This document shows positions 56,846 through 64,000 of a stretch of 64,000 nt of DNA, in pieces (within the stretch, counting starts at the first letter, position 1; every line of letters begins with the position of its first letter). Both the position numbers and the translations under genes were made by a program. Location of the stretch: the NCBI GenBank assembly GCA_963826475.1, contig CAWGXC010000004.1, positions 1 to 64,000 of the forward strand, written 5' to 3'. Below the pieces are notes generated by a model. That model saw nothing but the letters and a program-made list of their open reading frames with translations, was not told the DNA's origin and did no database searches. The stretch is from RHKX01 sp963826475 (GTDB lineage Bacteria; Actinomycetota; Thermoleophilia; Solirubrobacterales; 70-9).

Positions 56846-57733
56846 GTGCCGGGCTCAGACGACGACACAACGCCGGCTCCCGCCGGCGCGTTCTTCGAGC
56901 GGGACGGGGAGGGCTTCGCCGCCACCGAGCTGACCCGCGGCCCCTGGGACGAGTCGACCCAGCACGCTGGTCCGCCCTCGGCGCTGATCGGGCGGGAGAT
57001 CGAGCGCTGCCCGGGCATCGGCAAGGGCGCCGGCGACCGCCACGTCGCGCGGATCACGTTCGAGATCCTTCGCCCCGTGCCGATCGCCCGCCTCCGGGTC
57101 GAGGCCCGCGTCGTGCGCCCGGGCCGGAGGGTTGACATGGTCGAGTCGGTCCTCAGCGACTCCGCGGGCGAGCCGCTGGTCCTCGCCCGCGCCTGGAGGC
57201 TGCTGCGCCGCGAGGTCGGCCTGCCCCCCAAGCTCACCAGCGAGGCCGCCGGCTCCCCTGCTCGCCGAGCCGGTCGTCCAGCCGGGATCCCCGGTCCGCC
57301 GCCGCCCCCGGAGCAGGCATCCCCGACGGACGTCTTCTTCCCGACCGGGCAGGACGTCGGCTACCACACGGCGATGGAGTACCGGTTCGTAACCGGCTCA
57401 TTCGTCGAGATCGGTCCGGCCACGACCTGGCTGCGGATGCGGGTCCCGCTGATCGAGGGCGAGCGCCCCTCCCCGCTTCAGCGGGTCCTGGCGGCGGCCG
57501 ACTCCGGCAACGGGATCAGCGCGACGCTCGACTTCCGCAGCTACGTCTTCATCAACGTCGATCTGACCGTGCATCTGAACCGGATGCCGGCCGGCGTCTG
57601 GGTCTGTCTCGACTCGGTCACCGTGCCGGAGCCGACGGGCGTTGGGCTCACCGACTCGATGCTCTTCGACGAGCTCGGCCCGATCGGCCGCGCCGCCCAA
57701 TCCCTCCTCATCGACGAACGCCAGGTGCCCTAG
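56846..57733 (+). CDS. Acyl-CoA thioesterase-like protein (double hot-dog fold)
   Basis: 295 residues, GTG start. The pattern of paired hot-dog halves is visible: DESTQHAGPPSALIGREIER and ARITFEILRPVPIARLRVEA in the first half, GPATTWLRMRVPLIEGERPS and FINVDLTVHLNRMPAGVWVC in the second, as in TesB-like thioesterase families of actinobacteria. A Pro-rich linker (PGPPPPPEQASP) joins them. It likely hydrolyses an acyl-CoA of unknown chain length; the catalytic residues cannot be assigned with confidence. Ends four bases before the facing ATP-grasp gene. Confidence 0.75.
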   Translation: MPGSDDDTTPAPAGAFFERDGEGFAATELTRGPWDESTQHAGPPSALIGREIERCPGIGKGAGDRHVARITFEILRPVPIARLRVEARVVRPGRRVDMVESVLSDSAGEPLVLARAWRLLRREVGLPPKLTSEAAGSPARRAGRPAGIPGPPPPPEQASPTDVFFPTGQDVGYHTAMEYRFVTGSFVEIGPATTWLRMRVPLIEGERPSPLQRVLAAADSGNGISATLDFRSYVFINVDLTVHLNRMPAGVWVCLDSVTVPEPTGVGLTDSMLFDELGPIGRAAQSLLIDERQVP

Positions 57734-57737
57734 GGGC

Positions 57738-58589
57738 TCATGCAGCCGCGGCCAGGAGGGCCCGCGCCAGAGCGTCCGCCCCGGCAGTGCTCGGGGCGCA
57801 GTCCAGATACAGGCCCGGCTCGATCAGCTCGAGCTCGATCAGCGCCAGGCCACCGTCGTCGGTCTCGACGAGGTCCACCCGCGCGTACAGGGCGGGGGAG
57901 GGGGCGGCTGCCAGGGCGGCGGCGCCGATCTCCACCGCGAGGGAGGGGGCGTCCACGGGCTCGTGGGTGCCGCCGTATTGCGGTTGGACCCTGAAGTCGC
58001 CCCGTGCCGGCAGCTTGCGCAGAGCGTGGGAGAGCTCACCATCGACGTAGACGAGGCTGAGCTCCCCGGTCCTGGCAACCGAAGACAGATAGGGCTGCAG
58101 CATCGTCGGCACCCCGTACTGACCGAGCATCGTCTCGACCATCTCCGACTTGACCCTGACCAGGTTTCGCGCCCCGAGGTCGATCACGGGCTTGATGATC
58201 ACGTCGGTCCAGCTGAGCCTGGCGACCTCCTCGGTGGCGCGCGCCTCCTCGCCCGGCTCCGCCCAGACGGTCGGGATCGTCGGTACGCCGGCCGCGTCGA
58301 GCTCTCGCAGGTAGCGCTTGTCGAGGTTCCACTCCACCAGCTTCAGTGGGTTGACCAACCGCGTCGCCTTCGCCGCCCGACGCAACCAGGACCGAAACTC
58401 GTCCTGTCTTTCGTGGTAGTCCCAGGTCGAGCTCAGCATCGTGACGTCATACGAGCTCCAGTCGACCTTGGGATCGCTCCAGGCCGGAGCCTCGACCTCC
58501 ACCTGCCTGCGCCGCAGCGCCGGACCGAGGAAGTCGACGTCGTCATCGCGCTCGATCGGGCGCTCGCAGGTGACCAGGGCGATCCGCAA
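57738..58589 (-). CDS. ATP-grasp domain protein (RimK/glutathione synthetase-like)
   Basis: 283 residues, TTG start. N-terminal Rossmann-like part (RIALVTCERPIERDDDVDFL, YDVTMLSSTWDYHERQDEFR), then the ATP-grasp core: VEWNLDKRYLRELDAAGVPT, DVIIKPVIDLGARNLVRV (Lys contacting ATP), MLQPYLSSVARTGELSLVYV and the metal site near LYARVDLVETDDG and LIELELIEPGLYLD. Such enzymes ligate an amino group to a carboxylate; related proteins include DcsG of cycloserine synthesis. Substrate unknown. Start codon lacks a clear ribosome site. Confidence 0.8.
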   Translation of the reverse strand: MRIALVTCERPIERDDDVDFLGPALRRRQVEVEAPAWSDPKVDWSSYDVTMLSSTWDYHERQDEFRSWLRRAAKATRLVNPLKLVEWNLDKRYLRELDAAGVPTIPTVWAEPGEEARATEEVARLSWTDVIIKPVIDLGARNLVRVKSEMVETMLGQYGVPTMLQPYLSSVARTGELSLVYVDGELSHALRKLPARGDFRVQPQYGGTHEPVDAPSLAVEIGAAALAAAPSPALYARVDLVETDDGGLALIELELIEPGLYLDCAPSTAGADALARALLAAAA

Positions 58590-58604
58590 GGCTCGGAGGC
58601 GGTC

Positions 58605-58973
58605 TCAGGAACGCGCGGCCGCGAGGCCGGCGAGGAGTGCCGAGCCGCCGGCGAGCGCGATCGTGCCGCGGACGCCGGCCGCGGGAAGGGAGTCCCTGGC
58701 GATCAGGGTGGCCACGATGTCGCCGAGGTCGCAGATCGCCGCGCCGGCGAGCCAGGCCGAGGTGGAGTCGTCGTCTCGCAGCAGCGCGATCGTTGCGCCG
58801 GCGCCGAGGGCGACGTCGCGAACGCCGACGGAGCGGGCGAGGGTCGCCGCCGGCGGCTCGGCGCCGCGCGGCCCGATCCAGCCCTTCGCGACCGGCTCGG
58901 GGGCGACCAGCAGGACGAGTCCGAGGATGGCCCTGCCGGCCGAGAGGCCGATCGCTGCTTGGCGAAGCTGCAT
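58605..58973 (-). CDS. Small membrane protein (DUF4267-like)
   Basis: 122 residues, ATG start, three to four hydrophobic helices. RQAAIGLSAGRAILGLVLLV, SVGVRDVALGAGATIALL and WLAGAAICDLGDIVATLIA resemble small membrane proteins of the DUF4267 type. Function unknown. It lies 15 bases before the ATP-grasp gene start on the same strand (transcribed first) and is divergent from the topoisomerase gene. Confidence 0.6.
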   Translation of the reverse strand: MQLRQAAIGLSAGRAILGLVLLVAPEPVAKGWIGPRGAEPPAATLARSVGVRDVALGAGATIALLRDDDSTSAWLAGAAICDLGDIVATLIARDSLPAAGVRGTIALAGGSALLAGLAAARS

Positions 58974-59045
58974 GGGACCAATCTAGAGGACGCGCCTCGG
59001 GCTCCGTGATTAGGCCCCTCCCCGCGGGGGTAGGGTCACGCCGCT

Positions 59046-60065
59046 GTGGCGCGCACTCGGAGAGTCGACACCAATGGGCCCGGGATCACGCGAACCAAGC
59101 GCGGCCTTGGCTTCTCCTACCACGAGGAGGACGGTGCGACGATCAGCGACAAGGCGACGCTGGAGCGGATCCGCGCTCTCGCGATCCCGCCGGCGTGGAA
59201 GGACGTCTGGATCTGCCCGCATCCGCGCGGGCACGTGCAGGCGACCGGCTACGACGTCGCCGGGCGGAAGCAGTATCGCTACCACGACGACTGGCGCGAG
59301 AGCCGCGACCGGATCAAGTTCCAGGAGATGGAGGACTTCGCGAAGTCTCTTCCGGCCCTGCGCGAACGGCTCGATAGCGGCCTGCGAAAGCGCGATCTGG
59401 GATTCGATCGCGTCTGCTCCTGCGCGGTCCGGCTGCTCGATCTCGGCCTGTTCAGGGTCGGCAACGAACGCTATGAGGCTGACAACGAGAGCTACGGCCT
59501 GACGACGATCAAGCGCAAGCACATGCGGATCGTCGACGGGCAGGCGACGTTCTCCTATCCATCCAAAAGTGGACAGGAGAGCACCCACGAGATCAACGAC
59601 CCTTCCGTCATGCCGACGCTCACGGCGCTGAAGCAGCGCACCGGCGGCCGCGCCCTCAAGGACCTGCTGGTCTACAAGGAGGACGGAACCTGGCGCGACC
59701 TGGTCTCCGCCGACGTCAACGGCTTCATCAAGGAGACCGCCGGAGAGGGCTTCAGTGCCAAGGACTTCCGAACCTGGAACGCGACGGTCCTGGCCGCGGT
59801 CATTCTCGCCGCCGACGATGCCGAGGCCGACACCAAGGCAGCTCGCAAGCGCATCGCCAACCGCGCGATCAAGAAGACCGCGACCTACCTGAACAACACC
59901 CCGGCCGTCTGTCGCGCCTCCTACATCGACCCGCGCATCTTCGACCGCTTCGAGTCCGGGGAGACCATCCGGCCCCAGCTCGAGCGGCTTCAGCGCGCCG
60001 CCGATCCCGGTCAGTTCCCCGACCGGGAGAAGATCGAGCGGGCGGTGCTGAAGCTGCTCAGCTAG
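59046..60065 (+). CDS. DNA topoisomerase IB (poxvirus type)
   Basis: 339 residues, GTG start. It relaxes supercoils through a 3'-phosphotyrosyl intermediate. N-terminal binding domain: IPPAWKDVWICPHPRGHVQA and RKQYRYHDDWR. Catalytic domain: RVGNERYEADNESYGLTTI (Arg137), KRKHMRIVDG (Lys), DFRTWNATVLAA (Arg242) and the nucleophile Tyr293 in VCRASYIDPRIFDRF. Full length for a bacterial topo IB. Stands alone, converging with the hydrolase gene. Confidence 0.95.
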   Translation: MARTRRVDTNGPGITRTKRGLGFSYHEEDGATISDKATLERIRALAIPPAWKDVWICPHPRGHVQATGYDVAGRKQYRYHDDWRESRDRIKFQEMEDFAKSLPALRERLDSGLRKRDLGFDRVCSCAVRLLDLGLFRVGNERYEADNESYGLTTIKRKHMRIVDGQATFSYPSKSGQESTHEINDPSVMPTLTALKQRTGGRALKDLLVYKEDGTWRDLVSADVNGFIKETAGEGFSAKDFRTWNATVLAAVILAADDAEADTKAARKRIANRAIKKTATYLNNTPAVCRASYIDPRIFDRFESGETIRPQLERLQRAADPGQFPDREKIERAVLKLLS

Positions 60066-60077
60066 CGCGGGCGGCGG

Positions 60078-61007
60078 CTACGCGGCAACGGCCGCGCGCC
60101 CCGCGTTCTCGGCGATCAGGTCGGCGAACCTCGGCCAGAGCTCGACGGGGAGGTCGTGGCCCATGCCGTCGATCAGCTCGAGGCGGGCGCCGGGGATCGC
60201 CTTGGCAACCGCTTTTCCGCCCGCGGCGGGCAGCAGCTTGTCGGACTTGCCGTGGATGACGAGCGTGGGGGCGGTGATCGTTCGAATCTCGGCGGTGCGA
60301 TTGCCGGAGGCCATGATCGCCATCAGCTGACGCGCCGCCCCGGCGGGATGGAAGCAGCGGTCGTAGCTGAGCAGGGCCCGGCGGCGCATCCGCTCGGCGT
60401 CGTGCGCGTACCCCGGAGAGCCGATCCGTTCGAACAGCGAAGCGACGTGTGCGGCGTATGCCTCGCGCTCTGATGGCGGCTTCGCCAGCAGCGTCCCGAT
60501 GACGCTCATCCGCGGCATCGTCGCTGGAGAGCGGCCGCCCGGCCCGGACATGATCGAGCAGAGCGAGAGGGCGCGGTCCGGGTGGCGTGCCGCGATGGTC
60601 TGGGCGATCATCCCGCCCATCGAGGCGCCCACGACGTGGGCGGCATCGGCGTCGAGGTGGTCGAGCAGCCCAACCGCGTCGCCGGCCATGTCGGCGAGGC
60701 GGTAGTCGGCCGAGCGGAGTCCAACCGCCCCGGCCAGCACGTTGGGCCGGGAGCGACCGACCTTCGTCGAGAGTCCGACGTCGCGATTGTCGAAGCGGAT
60801 CACGCGGAAGCCGCGTCCTGCGAGCTGCTCGCAGAACTCCTCGTCCCAGCCGAGCATCTGCATGCCGAGGCCCATGACGAGCAGCAGGGTGGGGTGGTCG
60901 GGGTCGCCGAAGCTCTCGTAGGCGATCTCGATGCCGCCGCCGATCTGAGCGACCTCCACCGCGTCACGACGGTCGTCGACGATCTCGGTGGCCTCAGCCG
61001 TTGTCAT
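60078..61007 (-). CDS. Alpha/beta hydrolase
   Basis: 309 residues, ATG start. Canonical fold: LLLVMGLGMQMLGWDEEFCE (oxyanion region), IRFDNRDVGLSTK, nucleophile elbow VVGASMGGMIAQ (Ser), acid in LVIHGKSDKLLPAAGG (Asp) and His in LIDGMGHDLPVELW. Resembles esterases or haloalkane/epoxide-type hydrolases of actinobacteria; no substrate can be named. Its start overlaps the SRPBCC gene end by 14 bases; last gene of the operon that enters from the right edge. Confidence 0.88.
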   Translation of the reverse strand: MTTAEATEIVDDRRDAVEVAQIGGGIEIAYESFGDPDHPTLLLVMGLGMQMLGWDEEFCEQLAGRGFRVIRFDNRDVGLSTKVGRSRPNVLAGAVGLRSADYRLADMAGDAVGLLDHLDADAAHVVGASMGGMIAQTIAARHPDRALSLCSIMSGPGGRSPATMPRMSVIGTLLAKPPSEREAYAAHVASLFERIGSPGYAHDAERMRRRALLSYDRCFHPAGAARQLMAIMASGNRTAEIRTITAPTLVIHGKSDKLLPAAGGKAVAKAIPGARLELIDGMGHDLPVELWPRFADLIAENAGRAAVAA

Positions 61008-61449
61008 TCTCGATCAGCTCCTTCAGGTTCTTGAGGGACTTCTTCGCCTCGCGGTCTCCGGACATCGCGTTGAACGCCTTGGCCGCGAGCTTGCCGACCT
61101 TGCCGGCCGGCAGCTCGAACTCGTTCTGATAGTCGAAGGTGGTCGTGCCGTCCTTCTCCGAGAGCGCGTAGACGATCTGGGCCTTCGCTCCGGCGGCCGC
61201 CTCGCCGTTCCAGGTCGCCTTCTTCGGCGCCTCGCACTCGACGACCTCCCAGCGGACCTTCAGCGGGACTCGCTTCAGCTTCATCTCCTGCTTGAAGCGA
61301 CTGCCCTTCTTCAGATCGCCGGCGGGGACGTCCGAGACGCTGTCGTGGATCGTCACCCACTCTCCGAGCAGCTCGGGGTCCATCACGACCTCCCAGACGC
61401 GCTCGATCGGCGCCTCGATGTCGATCGACTGTGCGACGACGTCAGCCAT
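60994..61449 (-). CDS. SRPBCC family protein (polyketide cyclase/carbon monoxide dehydrogenase G-like)
   Basis: 151 residues. SRPBCC pattern: QSIDIEAPIERVWEVVMDPE at the start, HDSVSDVPAGDLKKGSRFKQ, WEVVECEAPKKATWNGEAAA, TTFDYQNEFELPAGKVGKLA and a final amphipathic helix. A lipid- or ligand-binding role is likely but not defined. Overlaps the NmrA-like gene by eight bases and the hydrolase gene by 14. Confidence 0.8.
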   Translation of the reverse strand: MADVVAQSIDIEAPIERVWEVVMDPELLGEWVTIHDSVSDVPAGDLKKGSRFKQEMKLKRVPLKVRWEVVECEAPKKATWNGEAAAGAKAQIVYALSEKDGTTTFDYQNEFELPAGKVGKLAAKAFNAMSGDREAKKSLKNLKELIENDNG

Positions 61450-62395
61450 GCCGAGCAGCCTCCTCCTCGGCGAGCGCCCGGTGGATCGCCACGTTCAACG
61501 ACTCCGGCCGGATGGGGAAGAGCTTGGCGCCCGACGGATCGTCGACGCGGGTGTCGCCGCGCAGCCCGAGCGCCAGCTCGGCTGCCACTCGCGGGTTTCC
61601 GGAGGTGACGGAAGCTGCGCCGGCGGCGACGACACCGGGACTCGCGATCCCCTCCGGCAGCGGAATGCGCAACGGCGCCCGGTGGCCCGTCTCGCGGGAG
61701 AACTGCGCGATCACATCGAGGTGGGACATCACGTCCGCGCCGCCGATCTGGATCTCGCGACCCGTGGTGTCGGCGATCCGAGGCGCCTCACGGAGGTAGG
61801 CGACGACATCGCGGATCCCGATCGGCTGGGTCTTCGCGCGCAGCCAATCCGGCTTGGGCAGCGCCGGGACCCGCGCGGCTATTGACCGCAGGAGCTCGTA
61901 GGACTCGCTGCCCGGGCCGATGATCATCGCGGCCCGGAAGTAGGTGAGCGGAGGCCCGAGCTCACGCAGGATCTCGGCCGTGTGGTGGCGGCTGTCGAGA
62001 TGGGGTGAGCCGCCGTGGTCGGCGCCGAGTCCGCCCAGGTAGATCATTCGCTCGACGCCGGCTTCCCTGGCCGCGCGAGCGAACAACCCCGCCGCGGCCG
62101 TCTCGCGCTCGGCGTAGTCGTCGGCCCCGCCCATCATGTGGACGAGGAAGTAGGAAATCGTCACGCCGCGCATCGCCGCGCGCAGATCGGGCTCGTCGAG
62201 CAGGTCGCCCTCGAAGAGCTCGACTTCGGGACCGAGGAGCTCACGCGCGCGAGCCTGATCGCGGACGAGCGCGCGCACCGCCACTCCGTCGGCGAGCAGC
62301 GCCGCCGTGAGGCGACGCCCGATGATCCCGGTCGCGCCCGCGACGAGATAGGTCGGTTGCCCCTGAGCCCGGCCGTTCAGCCCACCGGCACTCAT
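61442..62395 (-). CDS. NAD(P)H-binding, NmrA-like SDR family protein
   Basis: 317 residues from ATG 62395, which overlaps the upstream gene stop as ATGA; the longer frame upstream is a shadow. Dinucleotide motif LVAGATGIIGRRLTAALLAD; VRALVRDQARARELLG; SYFLVHMMGG and MIYLGGLGADHGGSPHLDSR in place of the catalytic Ser-Tyr-Lys set, typical of atypical SDRs such as NmrA/YbjT-like proteins; TYFRAAMIIGPGSESYELL follows. May be a redox sensor or a quinone/enoyl reductase. Coupled to the SRPBCC gene. Confidence 0.85.
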   Translation of the reverse strand: MSAGGLNGRAQGQPTYLVAGATGIIGRRLTAALLADGVAVRALVRDQARARELLGPEVELFEGDLLDEPDLRAAMRGVTISYFLVHMMGGADDYAERETAAAGLFARAAREAGVERMIYLGGLGADHGGSPHLDSRHHTAEILRELGPPLTYFRAAMIIGPGSESYELLRSIAARVPALPKPDWLRAKTQPIGIRDVVAYLREAPRIADTTGREIQIGGADVMSHLDVIAQFSRETGHRAPLRIPLPEGIASPGVVAAGAASVTSGNPRVAAELALGLRGDTRVDDPSGAKLFPIRPESLNVAIHRALAEEEAARHG

Positions 62396-63171
62396 CGCTT
62401 CGCCGCCTCCAGCTCCGCGGAGCCCCTGCGGTCGCTCGGCATCGCGGTGCGGTCGACCTCCGGGAAGTCGAGCTTCGGCAGCGAGAGCAGGTAGGCGTTG
62501 CAGATGATCACGTGGATCCGCAACTGCGTCTGTGAGTAGAAGAAGGCGCCGAGCCTCGCGAAGCGACCGCGACCGCGGATCCCCGGATAGAAGTTCTCGA
62601 CCTCGACCTTGGCGATGATCCGGACGTCGTCGGAGTCGGCATCGACCTCGTCGTCGACACCATCGCGGTCGCAGCGCTTGACCGAGACGCGCAGGTGCCC
62701 CTTGCCGCGCCCCTCCCTGGCGACGAGCAGCCCCCGGTCGATCGGCCAGGTGACCTGGCCGATGCCCTCGTCGGTCTCGTAGCGCGGTGCTCCGAACCGC
62801 AGCAGCGGGATCCGGCCGAAGGCGGTGACGGTCCGCGAGTCGTGGGCGTAGACCATCCGGATGATTCCCAGCGACATCCTGCGCAGGAAGGACCAATAAC
62901 CGCGCGCCATCAGCTCCAGGCTGTCCGCCGTCCAGATTCCCTCGAGGAACTCGCGGTCGACCACGATCTCCGCCTCCTGAAGGGACCCCACAGCGCCGCT
63001 GCGATGAACGCGCACGTTGTTGTCCGGATCGAGGATCCGGACCTCGCTCTCGTTCGTCTTGACCGTCCTCCGGACCGCCTTGCGGTAACCGACGACCAGC
63101 AGCGCGGAAACAGCCAGGCCGAAGAGAGCGATGAGGGCGCGCCGGGGGCTCACGATCAGTCCAATGCCCAA
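62392..63171 (-). CDS. Membrane-anchored protein of unknown function
   Basis: 259 residues from TTG 63171, or 253 from GTG 63153, which lies just after the upstream gene stop. An N-terminal helix (ALIALFGLAVSALLVVGY) anchors it; the remainder is a soluble domain with WSFLRRMSLGIIRMVYAHDS, VTWPIDRGLLVAREGRGKGH and VENFYPGIRGRGRFARLGAF. I do not recognise the family by name. Tight coupling to the NmrA-like gene (ATGA) and to the DsbA-like gene (overlap of up to 16 bases) suggests a joint role. Confidence 0.65.
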   Translation of the reverse strand: MGIGLIVSPRRALIALFGLAVSALLVVGYRKAVRRTVKTNESEVRILDPDNNVRVHRSGAVGSLQEAEIVVDREFLEGIWTADSLELMARGYWSFLRRMSLGIIRMVYAHDSRTVTAFGRIPLLRFGAPRYETDEGIGQVTWPIDRGLLVAREGRGKGHLRVSVKRCDRDGVDDEVDADSDDVRIIAKVEVENFYPGIRGRGRFARLGAFFYSQTQLRIHVIICNAYLLSLPKLDFPEVDRTAMPSDRRGSAELEAAKR

Positions 63172-64000
63172 AAGCCGTCGGCGCCAACAAAGGCCTGGGT
63201 CGCGACGCGTCCGAGCTCCTCTCGCGCGGCGTCGTAGTCGACGTCACAGACCACCGCCACCTCCTGGGTCGAGAGCGGGGTCCGGCTCCAGGTGAGTACC
63301 TCGGCCGCGGACTCCGGGGCCGCGCGGCGCTCGAGGCCGGGGACGAGATTGGCGAGGATCGCGTCGTAGACGGCGAAGGGCTGGAACCCCGGGACGGCGA
63401 TCGTTATGCCGTCGGAGAGCCTCGATATCTCGTAGCTCGGGCACGTGTAGCGGCGGCCGCCGGACCAATTGGCGAGCTTGTGGTCCAGAACCCGCGCCGC
63501 TGGGCTGGGACGACGCGCGTCGGTCGCGTCCCGCTCGAGCTCCGTCTCAACCGCCGGGTCGGCGAGCCAGGCCTCGATCTCGTCGCCGACGCCGGCGTCG
63601 GCCGCCGCGGAGAGGATCGTCGAGGCCTCGTCGAGCATGTCGCCGGCGAAGTTGCGGATCCGGAGGCCGCGCAGGATCCGCCTGCAGGACCCGGGATCGG
63701 CGTGCAGGCGAGCGGCGATCACCGCCTTGCAGGCGAGCCGGCTGGGAGCTACGTAGGGCCGCAATCGCGTGTCGATCGGCATCCGGTGATCGTGAGCGAT
63801 CCGTCGATAGGAGTCGGCCAGCTTTTCGGGCGTGAACCCCTTCTCCGCCTGTTCGTCGACCGTGCTGGCGAGGACGACCATGCGCGGCTCCCACTCGAGG
63901 GACCCCTCATAGAGCCAGTTGAGCCGGTGCCGGAAGGGCTCCGCGCTGTAGGCCCAGGGGCATGCGGGGTCGGTGAACTCGGTGATGCGGACGCAGGCTT
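63156..64000 (-). CDS. DsbA/FrnE-like thioredoxin-fold protein, 5' end cut by the right edge
   Basis: The frame runs off the right edge, so at least 280 residues are encoded. Starting from the internal ATG at 63881 would drop conserved sequence. The upstream in-frame part reads ITEFTDPACPWAYSAEPFRH, placing a CPWA motif where DsbA/FrnE proteins have CPWC or CPHC, so the second active-site Cys is Ala. A helical insertion (LACKAVIAARLHADPGSCRR, ILRGLRIRNFAGDMLDEAST) and GITIAVPGFQPFAVYDAILA follow, matching the FrnE-type layout. First visible gene of the operon down to 60078. Confidence 0.75.
   Translation of the reverse strand, partial: ACVRITEFTDPACPWAYSAEPFRHRLNWLYEGSLEWEPRMVVLASTVDEQAEKGFTPEKLADSYRRIAHDHRMPIDTRLRPYVAPSRLACKAVIAARLHADPGSCRRILRGLRIRNFAGDMLDEASTILSAAADAGVGDEIEAWLADPAVETELERDATDARRPSPAARVLDHKLANWSGGRRYTCPSYEISRLSDGITIAVPGFQPFAVYDAILANLVPGLERRAAPESAAEVLTWSRTPLSTQEVAVVCDVDYDAAREELGRVATQAFVGADGFWALD

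Overview
The window is a gene-dense, high-GC bacterial chromosome segment. Short or overlapping intergenic junctions (ATGA, GTGA, TGATG), frequent GTG and TTG starts, a full NuoA-N complex I, a LuxR-type large ATPase regulator, a glycerate 2-kinase with a MOFRL domain and many small SRPBCC, VOC and membrane proteins suggest an actinobacterium. A Thermoleophilia/Solirubrobacterales-like lineage is my best guess, as an inference from gene style and not a phylogenetic result. I saw no rRNA, tRNA, CRISPR array, transposase, integrase or phage gene.

Layout. 1-2508 (+): the 3' end of a biotin-dependent acyl-CoA carboxylase alpha subunit, a D-alanyl-D-alanine carboxypeptidase and a DUF2804-like protein. 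2543-7522 (-): a pilin-like protein, then a tightly coupled five-gene operon (GT2, TIGR04282/DUF2064 transferase, beta-propeller lipoprotein, membrane-fused molybdopterin oxidoreductase, small membrane protein). Divergent from it, 7587-10030 (+) carries a polytopic GT-C-like protein and a nucleotide-sugar epimerase. 10140-12200 (-): small conserved proteins and an enoyl-reductase/saccharopine-dehydrogenase-like enzyme. 12266-24704: mixed metabolism, including an AEC transporter, class III aminotransferase, glycerate kinase, Kbl-like enzyme, acetyl-CoA synthetase, secreted protease, tandem ThyX-like protein, and VOC and SRPBCC proteins. 25282-28278 (+): a LAL/LuxR regulator.

The centre is the NADH dehydrogenase (complex I) locus on the minus strand. 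It is split in two: nuoA-I (53367 down to 43703) and nuoJ-N (34734 down to 28645). Between the halves lies an 8.7-kb island on the opposite strand holding an alpha/beta hydrolase, an oligopeptide ABC transporter (order C-A-B-D-F), an alpha-methylacyl-CoA racemase and a small Lys/Ala-rich protein. nuoM carries an apparent one-base frameshift.

53483-60065 holds a membrane protein, flavin reductase, cytochrome c lipoprotein, seryl-tRNA synthetase (apparent CTG start), MsrB, thioesterase-like protein, ATP-grasp protein and topoisomerase IB. 60078-64000 (-) is an overlapping operon running off the right edge (DsbA-like protein, membrane-anchored protein, NmrA-like protein, SRPBCC protein, alpha/beta hydrolase).

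Long palindromes sit in the roomier convergent junctions (28.4, 43.6 and 56.3 kb). Those at 43.6 and 56.3 kb are homologous, with a compensatory base-pair change.
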